64,000 bases of DNA. It comes from Triplophysa rosa. Lineage: Eukaryota; Chordata; Actinopteri; Cypriniformes; Nemacheilidae. A program made the position numbers and the translations under genes. The notes below the pieces were generated by a model that worked only from the letters and a program-made list of their open reading frames with translations, was not told the origin of the DNA and made no database searches. This document shows positions 47,222 through 58,644 of this stretch, one piece after another (positions within the stretch are counted from its first letter, which is position 1; every line of letters starts with the position of its first letter). The DNA lies in contig NC_079896.1 of NCBI RefSeq assembly GCF_024868665.1, positions 3,321,029 through 3,385,028 on the forward strand, written 5' to 3'.

Positions 47222-47438
47222 AAAAAAACAACGGGTTGGATCGTTGGGTCAAATACACAAATCCAATTGTAGGATTAAATTTACACAGAGAATGTGTAAA
47301 TTTGGCCCAACAATGGGGAAAAACCCCAGAAATTGAGTTGAAACAACCCAACATAGGTTAGTCTATAACCAAACTGTTGGGTTTGTCAATTTTTGACCCA
47401 ACTCTGGGTTGAAATAAAACAACATTTTTTTAGAGTGA
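47222..47438. mobile_element. GGGTTAAAA-type MITE
   Basis: AACGGGTTGGATCGTTGGGT, CCCAACAATGGGGAAAAACC, TTGGGTTTGTCAATTTTTG and ACCCAACTCTGGGTTG, ending TTTTTTTAGAGTG. Same family as 33020-33200 and 59312-59500. Inverted arms are visible and there is no coding. Confidence 0.7.
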
Positions 47439-48237
47439 AGATCCATTATTTACATGCTGCTAGTCTATTAGTGTAAAGGAAATTCACGTTCTTTCTGTGT
47501 ACTTCCCAACCTGCTAAATGAGGAAGATGATGATCAACATCTCAGTTGTGTTCATTATTCTTTGTTCAATAAACACTGGATGAATTATAAGGTACCGGTA
47601 GCTAATTATTACACTGCGTTTAATACGCTTTCAGGGATGTATTAATTGATGTATAATTAGTTGTGAGTTATTGGTGTCTACAGTAGGAACAGACTCTCTA
47701 TAATTACGCCCAGATGGAACATACCGAGTGTTGGATGTTCACAGAGAGACTCTCAGCTGAGGATTGAGGATGAATGATCGTTCACAGAGAAATCACATAG
47801 AAATTACTTGCAAGTCTGTTAGTATCTTCTTTTAGACCAAGCCAGAGCAGAGATGTCAATGTGGTTGAGAATATGTGTGAAATTACTTATAGGTTAAACT
47901 TTACTTAAGGAGGACTGTGCGGTTATAGCATTTTATGAGCAGGAAAGGTGGGTTATGTTGTTAGCATCATGTGATTTGTCTGTTCAAACAAATGCAACAA
48001 CAACAACATAAGTGTATAATGCTGAATTGTGTGATTTCTTCACGAATATGATTTGTATTCATGATTTGAGGTTTTTTATCAGGGTTCCCAAACTCTGAAA
48101 ATGCCATTGGTGGAGCAAATATGAAGTCCCGGTCTACAATAAATCATTGGTGGGGCCAGAATTGATAAAGAAAAGAAATGAAGGGGAGAAAAGAAAAGAC
48201 ACAATTGATGTGGTTTGTGCAGTTTTGTAACATTTCT
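47439..48237. other. Single-copy DNA, possible old repeat at the right
   Basis: 48080-48165 begins CAGGGTTCCCAAACTCTG and contains ATTGGTGG twice, resembling a known fish DNA-element end. The rest shows nothing. Confidence 0.4.
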
Positions 48238-48600
48238 TAAACGACAGTTCACCCTAAAATTTTAAATTTGTCTTCATCTCGATTTTTTGTTCTGATGAAC
48301 ACAGAAATAGATATTTGGAAGAATGCTTGTAACCAAACAGTTTTTGGCCACCACTGACTACCATAATAGGAAAATCTTTTGTGTTCAACAAAACGTTTAT
48401 AAACACATAAAGGACATTTATAAAGCAATGTTTCCTACTATGGTAGTCAACGGTGGCCCAGAGATTTGGTTACAAGCAGTCTTCCAAATATATTTCTCTG
48501 TGTTCATCAGAACAAAGACATTTATACAGATTTGGAACAACTTGGTGAGATTGAGTAAATAATTAGAGAATTTTCATTTTTGGGTGAACTGTTCCTTTAA
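48238..48600. mobile_element. Fold-back MITE, near-complete long copy
   Basis: The left arm (GTAACCAAACAGTTTTTGGC, then CACCACTGACTACCATA) is the approximate inverse of the right arm (TATGGTAGTCAACGGTGGC, then GATTTGGTTACAAGCAG). It ends TTTTGGGTGAACTGTTCC. The fold-back covers nearly the whole 360 bp. Best copy of the long subtype in the window. Confidence 0.88.
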
Positions 48601-50124
48601 TAGATTTTAAACAAACACTTGTTTAAAATGTTCTAACCATAAGTTAGTATAGACATTAAAATCAGTTGATAAATGTATATCTTATTGTACTTTTTGTCCA
48701 GAAAACAAGCAACTGTATTGATAGGGCCCTCTTGCCCTTTCCAATATGGCGGCACTATGTGATTCAGCGTCCAGTGCGGCGCCTTGGTATCTTTACGCCT
48801 TTTCGGTAAGGTCAACCTTCCAATGGCTTATTCATAGAACAGAACAAAAACATCATCTTTACATTAAATAAATATATTTTATTAATTGTTGCTTCATCAC
48901 ATTACATTAGATTACAACACTGCTCCACTGTTTACCCTAAGCATTATCCAATTAGCCAAAGAGTTTACTAAACAAACACGTGGCTAGAGAGATGTGCATA
49001 ACTTTGTTAATGACACTCGTTTCAGTTCTGTGGAACCTTCTGCAGGCATAAATTCCTTGCGGGGCCAAATGTAAATTGTTCATAGGTGTAATATTTCGTG
49101 TTTATTCCCATGCAAAAACATGCGCTCAGCCGTTCCGGAAAACTACCAGTCATCAAACTGCAACTTAACTGCCAGTTAACTGCATCCCAAAGCACAGAGA
49201 GTCGATGACATCACTCTGTTCCGTATCGACGCACGCTTCTAACTAGCAATTCAATACGTGATTGGTCGAGCGGCGGTATAGCTCTTGTGAATTGCTCCCT
49301 GCAGTTCTCGTTCTGTCGAGCCCAGCGGTGTAATGAATTGCGGAGACTTGCATGTTTGTATTGTTTAATTGCCAAGGCTGATGTTTGTCCCGAAGAAGAA
49401 CAGTCAGCCATCAATTTCTTCTCGAAACGTCTAGAGCACAGCCACGGGCAGTTCGTACACTTGCTTGAGGTGTAGGGCCCGAAACAGAGCCGAGGCTATT
49501 AATCAAAGGCCGGAGAGACCGGGTATAGCGTGCTGCTTCGCTTATTTCTCTCTCACTCTCTCTCTCTATCTGTCTCGCTCTTTCTCTCTTTTTTCTCTAT
49601 AGTAGATAAACCTGCGGCTCCCTGAGCTACACTCATTCATCTTCATCCAACCATTCTGTTATGAGCGTATTAAAAGCTTCATTGTCCTGAAATTAATTTT
49701 GATACAAAGGCTCGCTTTGCCAAAGAAAGGCTTGTTTAGCACCGGCATAACGGAACTGAGACACCCGGGGATTACAGTATCTTAATGGATCTGCGGCATG
49801 CTTTACAAATTCACATTAAGATTATTCTTTTAGCGGTTGACTTCAAAAAGCTATTGCTTTGTATTGAGGTAAATTCACTTGAAGCCAGCTTGTTTTTGAA
49901 GTTGCCGCTTAGTGAAGTGGACTAGTTTTGTCCTATATTGTTTTATGCGTTTAAGTGGCTGTTTCAATCAACATGCTGTGCTTTACTTACTAGGCCATTT
50001 ACATTTGGAAAAGTGTTTAAATTCATCCTGTTTAAAGCATCACGACTAAAGCATTTACTGTAGATGAGCAGTTGTAGCTGTTATGTCACGTGTTGCACAG
50101 TTTACTCAAATGGTGGGGTATTCA
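48601..50124. other. Single-copy DNA with possible CNE
   Basis: 48740-48800 includes CCAATATGGCGGCAC, often found in fish transposons. 49260-49520 is GC-richer, repeat-free and possibly regulatory. A CT-rich patch lies at 49545-49595. Confidence 0.35.
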
Positions 50125-50345
50125 AAAAATACATTTTGTATTTAAAATACATACATCATTTATTCACCCTCATGTCACTGAAAACCTGTATATGACTCTT
50201 TCATCTGTGGAACACAAAAGAAGATATTTTGAGAAATGTCTCAGTGGTTTTGTGTTCATACAATGGAAGTCAATGAAGTCCAATGTTGTTTTTTTACCAC
50301 TATTCTTCAAAATGTCGTCTTTTGTGTTCTGCAAATGAAAGAAAG
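50125..50345. mobile_element. Fold-back MITE, degraded copy
   Basis: CACCCTCATGTCACTGAAAA, AACACAAAAGAAGATATTTT and the inverse arm CTTCAAAATGTCGTCTTTTG. The terminal motifs are lost. Confidence 0.7.
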
Positions 50346-50934
50346 TTTATTTTGAAACAATGTCATCATTGTCATGTACTGTACGTCCACCTGTCATGTG
50401 TTTTTATCTGTCTGACGTCAGCCATTTGTGTTCCTATAAATGTTTATAAAATCAGACTTATTTTTCCAGATGATGTCTATTATCCTAAAACATAAAACAA
50501 GGCCAGATTAGTCATCATTTGATCTCCGTATGAGAAAATATCATACTGTATATAAAGAACAAGATGAACGTTAAGGCTTCCCTGTATGTGGGATTACACA
50601 TGGGATTACCGGGTGCATTACATGCATGTGTTCTGTGTTCAAGACACGAATGTGATGCATTCACATCCTTTAACAAGACATTTTTCATTACAGCACCTGT
50701 ATAACAACTTCCACCTAATTACATAGCTGCTGGGATCTGTAGGGGGTATAATTCATTTAATTAGTCATAAATGAAAACCTTAATTAAGATTCAGAATATG
50801 ATGCTTCATTTATAACAAAGGCCTGCCACTTACTTCTGAAACCGAACAACTGGTGTACAAATACCTTTTAATGGCCCATGACTGAATTGGCTTCCCCAAT
50901 TCAAAGCCCAAACAAATCCAGGGCCAGAAAAATA
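50346..50934. promoter_or_regulatory. Single-copy block with a candidate CNE
   Basis: 50695-50930 is repeat-free and dense in TAAT cores: TATAATTCATTTAATTAGTC, AACCTTAATTAAGATTCAG and CCTTTTAATGGCCCATGAC. This is one of the most enhancer-like stretches in the window. Confidence 0.32.
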
Positions 50935-50985
50935 TCTCTCTCTCTTTGTCTCTGTTTGTCTGTCTTTATCTGTCTGCCTTTCTAG
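50935..50985. repeat. Left part of a TCTG/TCTC microsatellite
   Basis: CT-rich units then TTTGTCTGTCTTTATCTG. The same kind of repeat resumes at 51261 beyond the SINE, so the SINE appears to have landed inside or beside the array. Confidence 0.8.
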
Positions 50986-50999
50986 TGAAAGTGACCTAT

Positions 51000-51260
51000 T
51001 TGTCAGGTATGTGGTGACCTATACCCGAAATGTGACCTCTGCATTTAACCCATCCAGAGAGTAGTGAACACACGCACAGCAAGTGGTGAACACACGTACA
51101 CCCGGAACAGTGGGCAGCTATCACTGCAGCGCCCAGGGAGCAAGTGTAGGTAAGGGGCCTTGCTCAAGGGCACCTCAGTCGTTACCCGCCAGCCCTGAGA
51201 ATCGACTGGCAACCTTCTGGTCACGAGTCCGACTCTCTAACCATTAGGCCACGACTGCCC
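51000..51260 (-). mobile_element. tRNA-derived SINE (HE1/V-SINE-like)
   Basis: Read on the minus strand it begins GGGGCAGTCGTGGCCTAATG then GTTAGAGAGTCGGAC (tRNA-like head, box A), followed by CGACTGAGGTGCCCTTGAGC, GGGCGCTGCAGTGATAGC and GATGGGTTAAATGCAGAGG, and ends in GGTCACCACATACC. This matches the layout of the tRNA-headed fish SINEs called HE1 or V-SINE. The box B area is altered, so it is probably inactive. Family name recalled, not searched. Confidence 0.82.
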
Positions 51261-52581
51261 CTGTGTCTCTATCTGTCTGCGTCTCTGTCTGTCCGTCTGT
51301 CTATCTGTGTCTCTGACTGTCTGTGTCCCCCTCTGTTTGTCTGTCAAACAGTCTTATGTCTCTATCTGTCTGCGTCTCTATCTGTCCGTCTGTCTATCTT
51401 TATCTCTGACTGTCTGTGTACCCGTCTGTCTGTCTGTCTGTCTATGTCTTTATCTGTCTGTCTTTCTATGTCTCTATCTGTCTGCGTCTCAATCTGTCCA
51501 TCTGTCTATCTGTGTCTCTGACTGTCTGTGTACCCGTCTGTCTGTCTGTCTATGTATTTATCTGTCTGCCTTTCTATGTCTCTATCTGTCTGCGTCTCTG
51601 TCTGTCCGTCTGTCTATCTTTATCTCTGACTGTCTGTGTCCCCGTCTGTCTGTCTGTCTATGTCTTTATCTCTCTGCCTTTCTATGTCTCTATCTGTCTG
51701 CGTCTCTGTCTGTCCGTCTCTCTATCTTTATCTCTGATGGTCTGTGTCCCTGTCTGTCTGTCTGTCTATGTCTTTATCTCTCTGCCTTTCTATGTCTCTA
51801 TCTGTCTGCGTCTCTGTCTGTCCGTCTCTCTATCTTTATCTCTGATGGTCTGTGTCCCTGTCTGTCTGTCTGTCTATGTCTTTATCTCTCTGCCTTTCTA
51901 TGTCTCTATCTGTCTGCGTCTCTGTCTGTCCGTCTCTCTATCGTTATCTCTGATGGTCTGTGTCCCTGTCTGTCTGTCTGTCTATGTCTTTATCTGTCTG
52001 TCTTTCCATGTCTCTATCTGTCTGCGTCTCTCTCTGTCCATCTGTCTATCTGTGTCTCTGATTGTCTGTCTCTCCGACTGTTTGTCTGTCTGTCTATGTA
52101 TTTATCTGTCTGCCTTTCTATGTCTCTATCTGTCTGCGTCTCTATCTGTCCGTCTGTCTATCTTTATCTCTGACTGTCTGTGTCCTCGTCTGTCTGTCTG
52201 TCTATGTCTTTATCTGTCTTCCTTTCTATATCTCTATCTGTCTGCATCTCTGTCTGTCTGTCTGTGTCACTATCTCTCTTTCTATTTGTGTCTCTGTCTG
52301 TCTATCTGTCTAGCTATCTATGTGTCTGTCTCTCTGTCTGTCTGTCTGTGTGTCTGTCTGTCTGTGTCTCTGTTTGTCTGTCTGCCTATCTACTGTGTGT
52401 CTGTCTGTCTGTCTGTCTGTGTCTCTGTCTGTCTATCTATGTATCTGTCTGTCTGTGTCACTATCTGTCCGTCAGTCTGTCTATCTTCATCTGCCTGTAT
52501 CTGTCTGTCTGTCTATCTATGTATCTGTCTGTCTATGTTTCAGTCCGTCCGTCAGTCTGTCTATCTTTATCTGCCTGTATT

Positions 52582-52612
<31 letters not shown>
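51261..52612. repeat. TCTG/TCTA-derived minisatellite with a 108-bp higher-order period
   Basis: Landmark TGTGT[C/A]CC recurs at 51415, 51527, 51635, 51743, 51851 and 51959, the related TGTCTCTCC at 52067, and TGTGTCC again at 52179. The spacings are 112, 108, 108, 108, 108, 108 and 112. Each unit carries the same series of TCTGTC, TATCTTTATC, GCCTTTCTATG and TGCGTCTCTG blocks. After 52200 the order decays to plain TCTG/TCTA. Since 108 is a multiple of three, long open frames (to 406 codons) arise without any coding role. Confidence 0.92.
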
Positions 52613-53657
52613 ACATTGATCCAGCACTTGTGCTAACTGCTTGGCCACAGCTTTGACTGGCATGATTCAAAATCAGTTGCGAAAGTTATCATTTACATGA
52701 CAGGACTCAGTTTAGATTGATAGGTTTCAGGGTCTGTTGCTAATGTTCAATATTGAAATCGAGTCGGGTTCATCTCTAGCTTCTGTGTCAGTAACTCTGT
52801 AATTATGGAGGTCTGTGGGAGATAGGATGGGAGATCGGATATCTCCTACTTTGTACCTGTGGTTTAATTAAGGATCACGCTGTCAGCGCTGGCAGCGTCC
52901 GGAGAGAGATAGCCTTTCTCTAGTTCTCTCCTTCTCAGTTTATCTTTTGGTCTCACGATCAGCCCGTTTCTCAGGGGCACTGGTGCAAGTAATGCTACCT
53001 CTCCCGCTCCCTCTCTTGCTGGTAATGTAAAACCAAGAGGTCGGCTCTTTTCATTAGCACAAGGAGGAATTGTTGGCACAGCTCGATCGTCCTGTAGGAA
53101 AATTCCGTCATGCTTGGCCTCTTCTCATTGTGGAGTCCGCTCCCATGGTTCTCCCCTCGGTGGTTAAAACCCAACGCTCGGCAGACACCTGCTAATTGAT
53201 AGTTAATGTAACTTGTGTAAAGTGATCGTGTGAATTGATTCACGGATTACATTCTAATTCATTGAAGAAAAGCAGGACATGATAGTATGTCTGAAGATAA
53301 TGTCTCTTTTTACAGCTATATAATGGCGAACGAAGAATTATGAAGCAATCCAGAGTCTTGGTTAATAAGCTGGAAAAACATGTTCCCACAGCAGGGATAT
53401 AATAACGGTAGAATTGGAATACACAAATTGCTTCAAGCATCATAACGGAGGATCAAGTCATTTTTTACGCCAAAATCATAAATAAAAAACAAATTATATA
53501 TTGTAATTATTATTAGTTTGAAGGCAGTTCATTATGCCAGTGTGGGTTGGGTGCTTAATTGTCATGAATGCAAAAATACAAAACATCTTGAAAGGCCTCA
53601 TTTTCTTTATGCAAAATAATATTTGGGATTTTTTTATTGTTTGTATTATTATATTAT
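52613..53657. other. Single-copy DNA, no gene seen
   Basis: 52830-53180 is of balanced composition with an open frame on the minus strand, but no domain or splice support. 53460-53650 is AT-rich. Confidence 0.4.
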
Positions 53658-53782
53658 ATGTGGCTCAGTTGGTACAACATTGTGATAGCAACACAAAAGT
53701 CAGGGTTCGATGCCCAGTGAAGATGCATCAAAATAATGTGTCGCTTTGGACAAAAACGTCTACTATGTATATGTAAATGTAA
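53658..53782 (+). mobile_element. Short tRNA-derived SINE with intact promoter boxes
   Basis: Box A TGGCTCAGTTGG at 53661-53672 and box B GGTTCGATGCC at 53704-53714 both fit Pol III consensus. The tail GCTTTGGACAAAAACGTCTA, then TATGTAAATGTAA, corresponds to the tail at 7905-8015 and inverse 11182-11270. It does not fold as a true tRNA with a CCA-ready acceptor, so it is a SINE and not a tRNA gene. Confidence 0.75.
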
Positions 53783-54110
53783 CGTTTTTGTATTAAAAAA
53801 GCTTAAACATACTCATATAATTATTAGCCGAATTACACAATAAATGAACATCCATTACAAACAATACTACTCAATATGCAAAATAAGACCTCGCTCACCC
53901 CGCCACACTTATTACAGGCTATGAGCTGTTAACAGCATTTAAAATCACTTTAATTGTTAAAACCGCTGCCTGCCAAAGCAACATGTCCTGCCTGCCAAAA
54001 AGGCAAGTGTTTAAAAGTGAAGACAATTCATTTCCCATAATGCTTTCTGTGCTCCAAAATAGCTGCTACAGCCATCGCAGCTAAAATTGTGTGAGGTTTT
54101 TTTCATTCTC
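53783..54110. other. AT-rich single-copy DNA
   Basis: No feature supported. Confidence 0.45.
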
Positions 54111-54345
54111 ACCTCTTCTTCAGCCACTTTCCTCTCTCCTTTTATCCCCAAGTGTTAATTGGGCCGAGGTAGGGTGACAGTGATAGATTTTTGCTAGTGC
54201 AATTACTCAGACAAATTGCCCTTTAGAGAAGATGTAGATCGGCTGGCACTCACAATGCCTTAAGTTTGAGCTCCTAACATCCCGGTCATTAGTAAAAGGA
54301 GAAGGTAGAGCTAATGACACGTGCTTATTTAGACCTGTAATGTTG
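54111..54345. promoter_or_regulatory. Candidate conserved non-coding element
   Basis: Repeat-free and balanced: AAGTGTTAATTGGGCCGAGG, TGCAATTACTCAGACAAATT, CGGTCATTAGTAAAAGG and GAGCTAATGACACG. Sits between a SINE and a MITE yet shows no repeat similarity itself. Confidence 0.3.
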
Positions 54346-54494
54346 AGTGTCACATACTGATGTGTTTCATTTATGCAATATGTGTTGATTTATTGGGTAA
54401 ATCTCACAAAAATATGACCAGGTCACATTGATCAAAGTTTATAAATCAAAAATCAACCCATTGCCTATGAGATCAAAAGTAACATTTTTTGGCT

Positions 54495-54891
54495 TTCAAG
54501 GTCCAATGTGTCATTTTTTTGAAGGATCTATTGACAGAAATGCAATATAATATACATAACTATGTCTTCAGAGGTGTATAAAGACCTTACATAATGAAGT
54601 GTTATGTTTTTATTATCTTAGAATGAGCTATTTCTATCTACATACACCACAGGTCCCCTTGCATGGTATTCACCATGTTGTTTCTACAGCAGCCCTAAAT
54701 AAACAAACTGCTCTACAGGGCGCGTTTCGTAAATACGTTTTCTCCTTCGGCAAAGCAGTGAAAATAGGATGACTTCTCGGCCCTGTGTCACCCTCCGTAG
54801 TGCTTCGAGAGGGAGGGGTGGAGTGAGCCATTGGTTGCAATTTGCAACCTCAGCGCTAGATGCCGCTAAATTTCATAAACTGCACCTTTAA
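54495..54891 (-). mobile_element. MITE of the 9529 family, complete inverted copy
   Basis: The right end TGCACCT with TTAA at 54888-54891 and the left end AGGTCCAATGTGTC after TTCA at 54495-54498 form the termini. Internally GAGGGAGGGGTGGAGTGAGC is the inverse of the 9529 copy. The left flank TTCA is one base off TTAA. Confidence 0.8.
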
Positions 54892-55427
54892 GTAAGACTA
54901 TGTGATATCTATAAATCTTATTTATAGATTAATTTGCTTGGATTAACAATTTGTGCCATCATTTCACACTTCAGCTTCTTTTCAGACGATGAAGTAAACT
55001 ACGTGCTATTGGCTATTTCAAAAGGGGGAGGAGCTAGTCAAGACATTGAACAAAGCTGCATCACAAGACATTTTAGTGGACATTTTATATAAAATCAAGA
55101 CTTGTCTTAGGACTTTTAAGATATTAGTCACTTCCACAGTATTTTATTTTCATGACATTTAAGCACATTTTCTTTCATAGTTTTGCATTGTTTTTATGAC
55201 AATTAAGTACTTGTGGGTTTAGTTATTCCCTTTTTGCTCAATGATGATTAAGACATACACATGATTAAGACAGTACAACAGATACGCCTACATTTGGATG
55301 TATTGATACTTTTAAATGTAATGTTTTTTCACATTACCGTAATGCCACAGAGATTTCTTTATTTCAGCATGCGAAAATGTGCTTACATTTTCTAAAGACA
55401 ACATAAAAGAAAAACTATTTCATATCC
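54892..55427. other. AT-rich single-copy DNA
   Basis: 55020-55050 contains AAAGGGGGAGGAGCTAGTC, a motif often seen in fish repeats. Otherwise nothing. Confidence 0.4.
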
Positions 55428-57580
55428 TATAGACCCCTTTTGCGCCTTAGATGCATTAGATGGAGGCAAAACAAAGGGAAAACTGGAGGCGGCCAATACA
55501 AACCAGCACAGATTCGGCTACATAAAATATAATCTTGTTGTGTTATAGTGCCACAAATTTGACAGAATACAGTCTCCAATTTTATATTTTAACACGTACA
55601 GTAACTGCTGCCATTGCCAAACAAAAACACTTACGACAGATAGTAGTTAAACACAATAAAACGAGCAGACTGAACAGAAACGATCATCAAAAATGCTCGC
55701 GCTTCACTTCATACACTGTAAAAAATTCCTGTTAATTTACATGGAAATTTAACAGCAAAATGCTGTTTTCGTTTAATAGCAGTATGTTACTGTTTTTTAC
55801 AGTGCATTGTGGGAAGACTTGTTCACTTCAGGTTAGTGGTCGAACAACCACAGTATGTCACTGTTATTTAACAGCATTATACCATATTTTCCTATCTGCG
55901 CCATTTTGGACTATCAGCATGAGGTACGTCTGCACCTTTATCTATGGTTGTAATATCTTTAAATTAATTGTTAGACCTTAAATATCCAGTGAAGTTTTTA
56001 TTATTTAAATCACATAACATTTCCTGTTTTAATCAGGCAAAGTATTTCTGAAAACAACGCTAATATATGCTGGGTAGCGGAAAACTTCTGAAACAGTGAC
56101 TGGGTAGCGTTAGCTTAAACAGGAGATTCAAATGCTCGTGACTAAAAGGTAAGAATTCCCCTAAATTTAATCCAACTTGTACGTTTTACTAATATCTGTG
56201 TAAAAGATTAATCGGGATCGATCTAAATCAATTATTGTTTTTGTGTAGTTACACTTTTAATGTGCGCTTTCTGTCCATGTAAGTGAGAAATATTTTCTAT
56301 TGTCTGCAAATTCGCCTGATTTTTCGTGTTATCTTAAAATCCATTTAATATATTATGTTACACACTTACCTACTTACTTTATTATAGATCAGTGATGCTA
56401 CCAAGTATGTCTAAAAATACTGCTAAGTTATAAAGATTCGGTCAAGCCGTTGTAATACATGCTGGTAAGCTTTCCGTGTGCATGCATTGATGAACTCAAT
56501 GAGTCCATGAGTTCACAAAGAAAAAGGGAATGTGATACGACTCCAGGATTGAAAATGGATGCAGACATGGCTCTGTGTCTTCTGAACAGAACAGGTAAGA
56601 CATTTCAATATTTCAGTAGATAACACAAAAACCGTAGCGCACTTGTTGTGTTAATACAGACGGGTACAGTTGCATCGATTGTTCTTTCTCTCTTTGTTAT
56701 GTTCGTTATGATAAATGGAACTTAAACCCTATTCGCACGGGATTAGTATTATCTGGGGACCACGTGTGATTTAGAAATTACCTCCCCACATCTGTATTTC
56801 ATGTGGCGCACTCGAACAGGATAAGCGAAGTCTGTGATTTTACCCAAAATTACGGACTTATTTTCCGGGAAATGATGGCAAGGCTTTGCGTATAGTTTAT
56901 GTACAGTATATATAGTTGTGTTGTGTATAATGATATATGACCGTGCCTGTCAGCATCTGAGACCTGCGATCGCGGATCTGCTGTCCGGTTCGCGTTACGG
57001 GAGACTCCTGGCCAAAACGGCAGTGTTGTCCGGTATGGATATGACCCAGCACCCGAAATAATATCAAAACATTTCAACACCGCCTCCATTTGCGCTATTT
57101 GGGTCTGTTTATGTTCTTATTTGTTTTGTGTTGTATCATCTGCCATGTTATCTGTTATGTTTATTATGCGCTACTGATGTACAGTGAAGATTCTCACCGG
57201 TGCACTGTCACAGGCCACACGTGACATACGACTCAAAACATCACTCATCTGCGCAGTTGAGCAGTACCGAATCACAACTCACGTAAAGAAAATACCTCCG
57301 CACATCACTTGCATTAGCAATTACAAACTGAGATGGCGACAAAGAGGCCTTTCTCACGGACTGCCACTTTAAAGTTAACTTTTTTTAAAACAATCGCGGT
57401 CCTAGACAGACCTTACATGTTAAAATATAATCAGATTTTTTTCAAGTCATTGTCAAAAAGCAAGCAAACAAAACGTGCTACCTATCATTAGTAATGTGGT
57501 CAGGGGGATTTTTCTGCCTCCACCTAAGCTCCGCCCACAAAAACGCATCACAATGTTTACTAACAGAAAAGGCGTCCATC
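55428..57580 (+). mobile_element. DNA transposon remnant with ATAGACC-type ends, copy 2
   Basis: Starts TATAGACCCCTTTTGCGCC, then GGAGGCAAAACAAAGGG. 55428-55705 matches the right-hand end of 29829-30847 (inverse) and 57366-57580 matches its left-hand end. The right terminus near 57575 is eroded. The middle 1.6 kb differs from copy 1 and holds other repeats, including one at 55709-55820 and a segment at 56735-57090 (CCCTATTCGCACGGGATTAG) of another fish family. No transposase frame was recognised. Confidence 0.6.
55709..55820. mobile_element. CACTGTAAAAAATT-type repeat inside copy 2
   Basis: CACTGTAAAAAATTCCTGTT at the left and ACTGTTTTTTACAGTGCATT at the right are inverse-related ends around AACAGCAAAATGCTGTT. 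It marks the point where similarity to copy 1 stops, so it may be an insertion. Confidence 0.6.
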
Positions 57581-58644
57581 ACTTCTCAAAAGCTATCGTA
57601 ATTTTTTCTAAGCCCAGTTTTTATTGTTTGCAGGAAATACGACCCAGACGTGTTCTCAACCGGTTTTGTGAGATTCACAAGATAATAGTCGTATATTGAT
57701 GAACAGATTTGCAGCGTTTGGCCAAAACAAGGCAACACACACACTTGACTGTCAAAGCCTTGAATGGATGTGATTATAAACAAGCCTGTGCACATTTCAA
57801 GCGCTGTTCTCCAGCCTGCTTCTCAGTCCAATGCTCATTTGCGCATTGTACATTGTACGAATTATATGTTTGTTGCGAAAGCACTGGTGCTGGAACAGAC
57901 ACATTGCATTGAGAGACAGCTGGGAATTGCGTCAGACAAGAAGCAAATATCTCCTTGAATATGTCCTCAAGCAGGATGAAAAGGCCTGTTTTTATTGTGT
58001 CTGTTAATCCCTTCTCCTACATGTATTATCTTCAGAATGCACTGATGACTTATTGACTGTCTTTGGCATTTTTAAAGCACCAGGCCCCATCTGCCAAAAA
58101 CTGTTGGGAATCGCATCAGCCATAATCCCCTATTGCTTGCAGAAATCTTAAACCCACCCTCTTTCTTTCTTTCTTCTATCACTTCTATCACTTGAAACTA
58201 ACACACACACTAACTCTTCATATTCCTGGAAGTTTTGATAACGGCTTTAGCGAGAAGAAGAAAGCTTTTCATCCCATACGCAAAAATACTCTTTCATAAC
58301 AATCACAAGGTATAATCCATCAGTTTTTGTCCTCTCTTTGGCTCCCCGCGCGATCATCTCAGCTTGTGTTTCTTCTCATTTTGAAGCCTCGACAGAGTAA
58401 CAAACAACCCTGAATTATCTATCGTAGCACGTCACATCTGCAGATTAGGAACCACACGCTCAGCCATCAGCCACATGCTGTGTTTACCCACAGTTTTGTG
58501 CAGCGACTCAGAGAAGTGCCAAATCCAACACTGTTATTACTGAAAAAAGAATCAACACGTGTTAGTATTACTGTCCTCTCAGCTCACCCTTACCAAACAG
58601 TAATGTGACGGTATTAGATAACAATGCCACTGTATTTATAGTAC
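57581..58644. other. Single-copy DNA, no gene seen
   Basis: 57720-57960 and 58320-58520 are repeat-free and could be regulatory. A short AC run lies near 58202. Confidence 0.38.

Noticed and set aside
51000..51260. tRNA gene on the minus strand
   Set aside because: Only the head is tRNA-like; the body and tail are those of a dispersed SINE.
51307..52636. Open frames of 288 and 406 codons, the longest in the window
   Set aside because: They lie wholly in TCTG/TCTA repeats. The translations are Leu-Ser-Val-Cys monotony and remain open because the 108-bp unit is a multiple of three. No protein is supported.
53658..53782. tRNA gene
   Set aside because: Promoter boxes are present but there is no complete cloverleaf, and the tail is a SINE tail.
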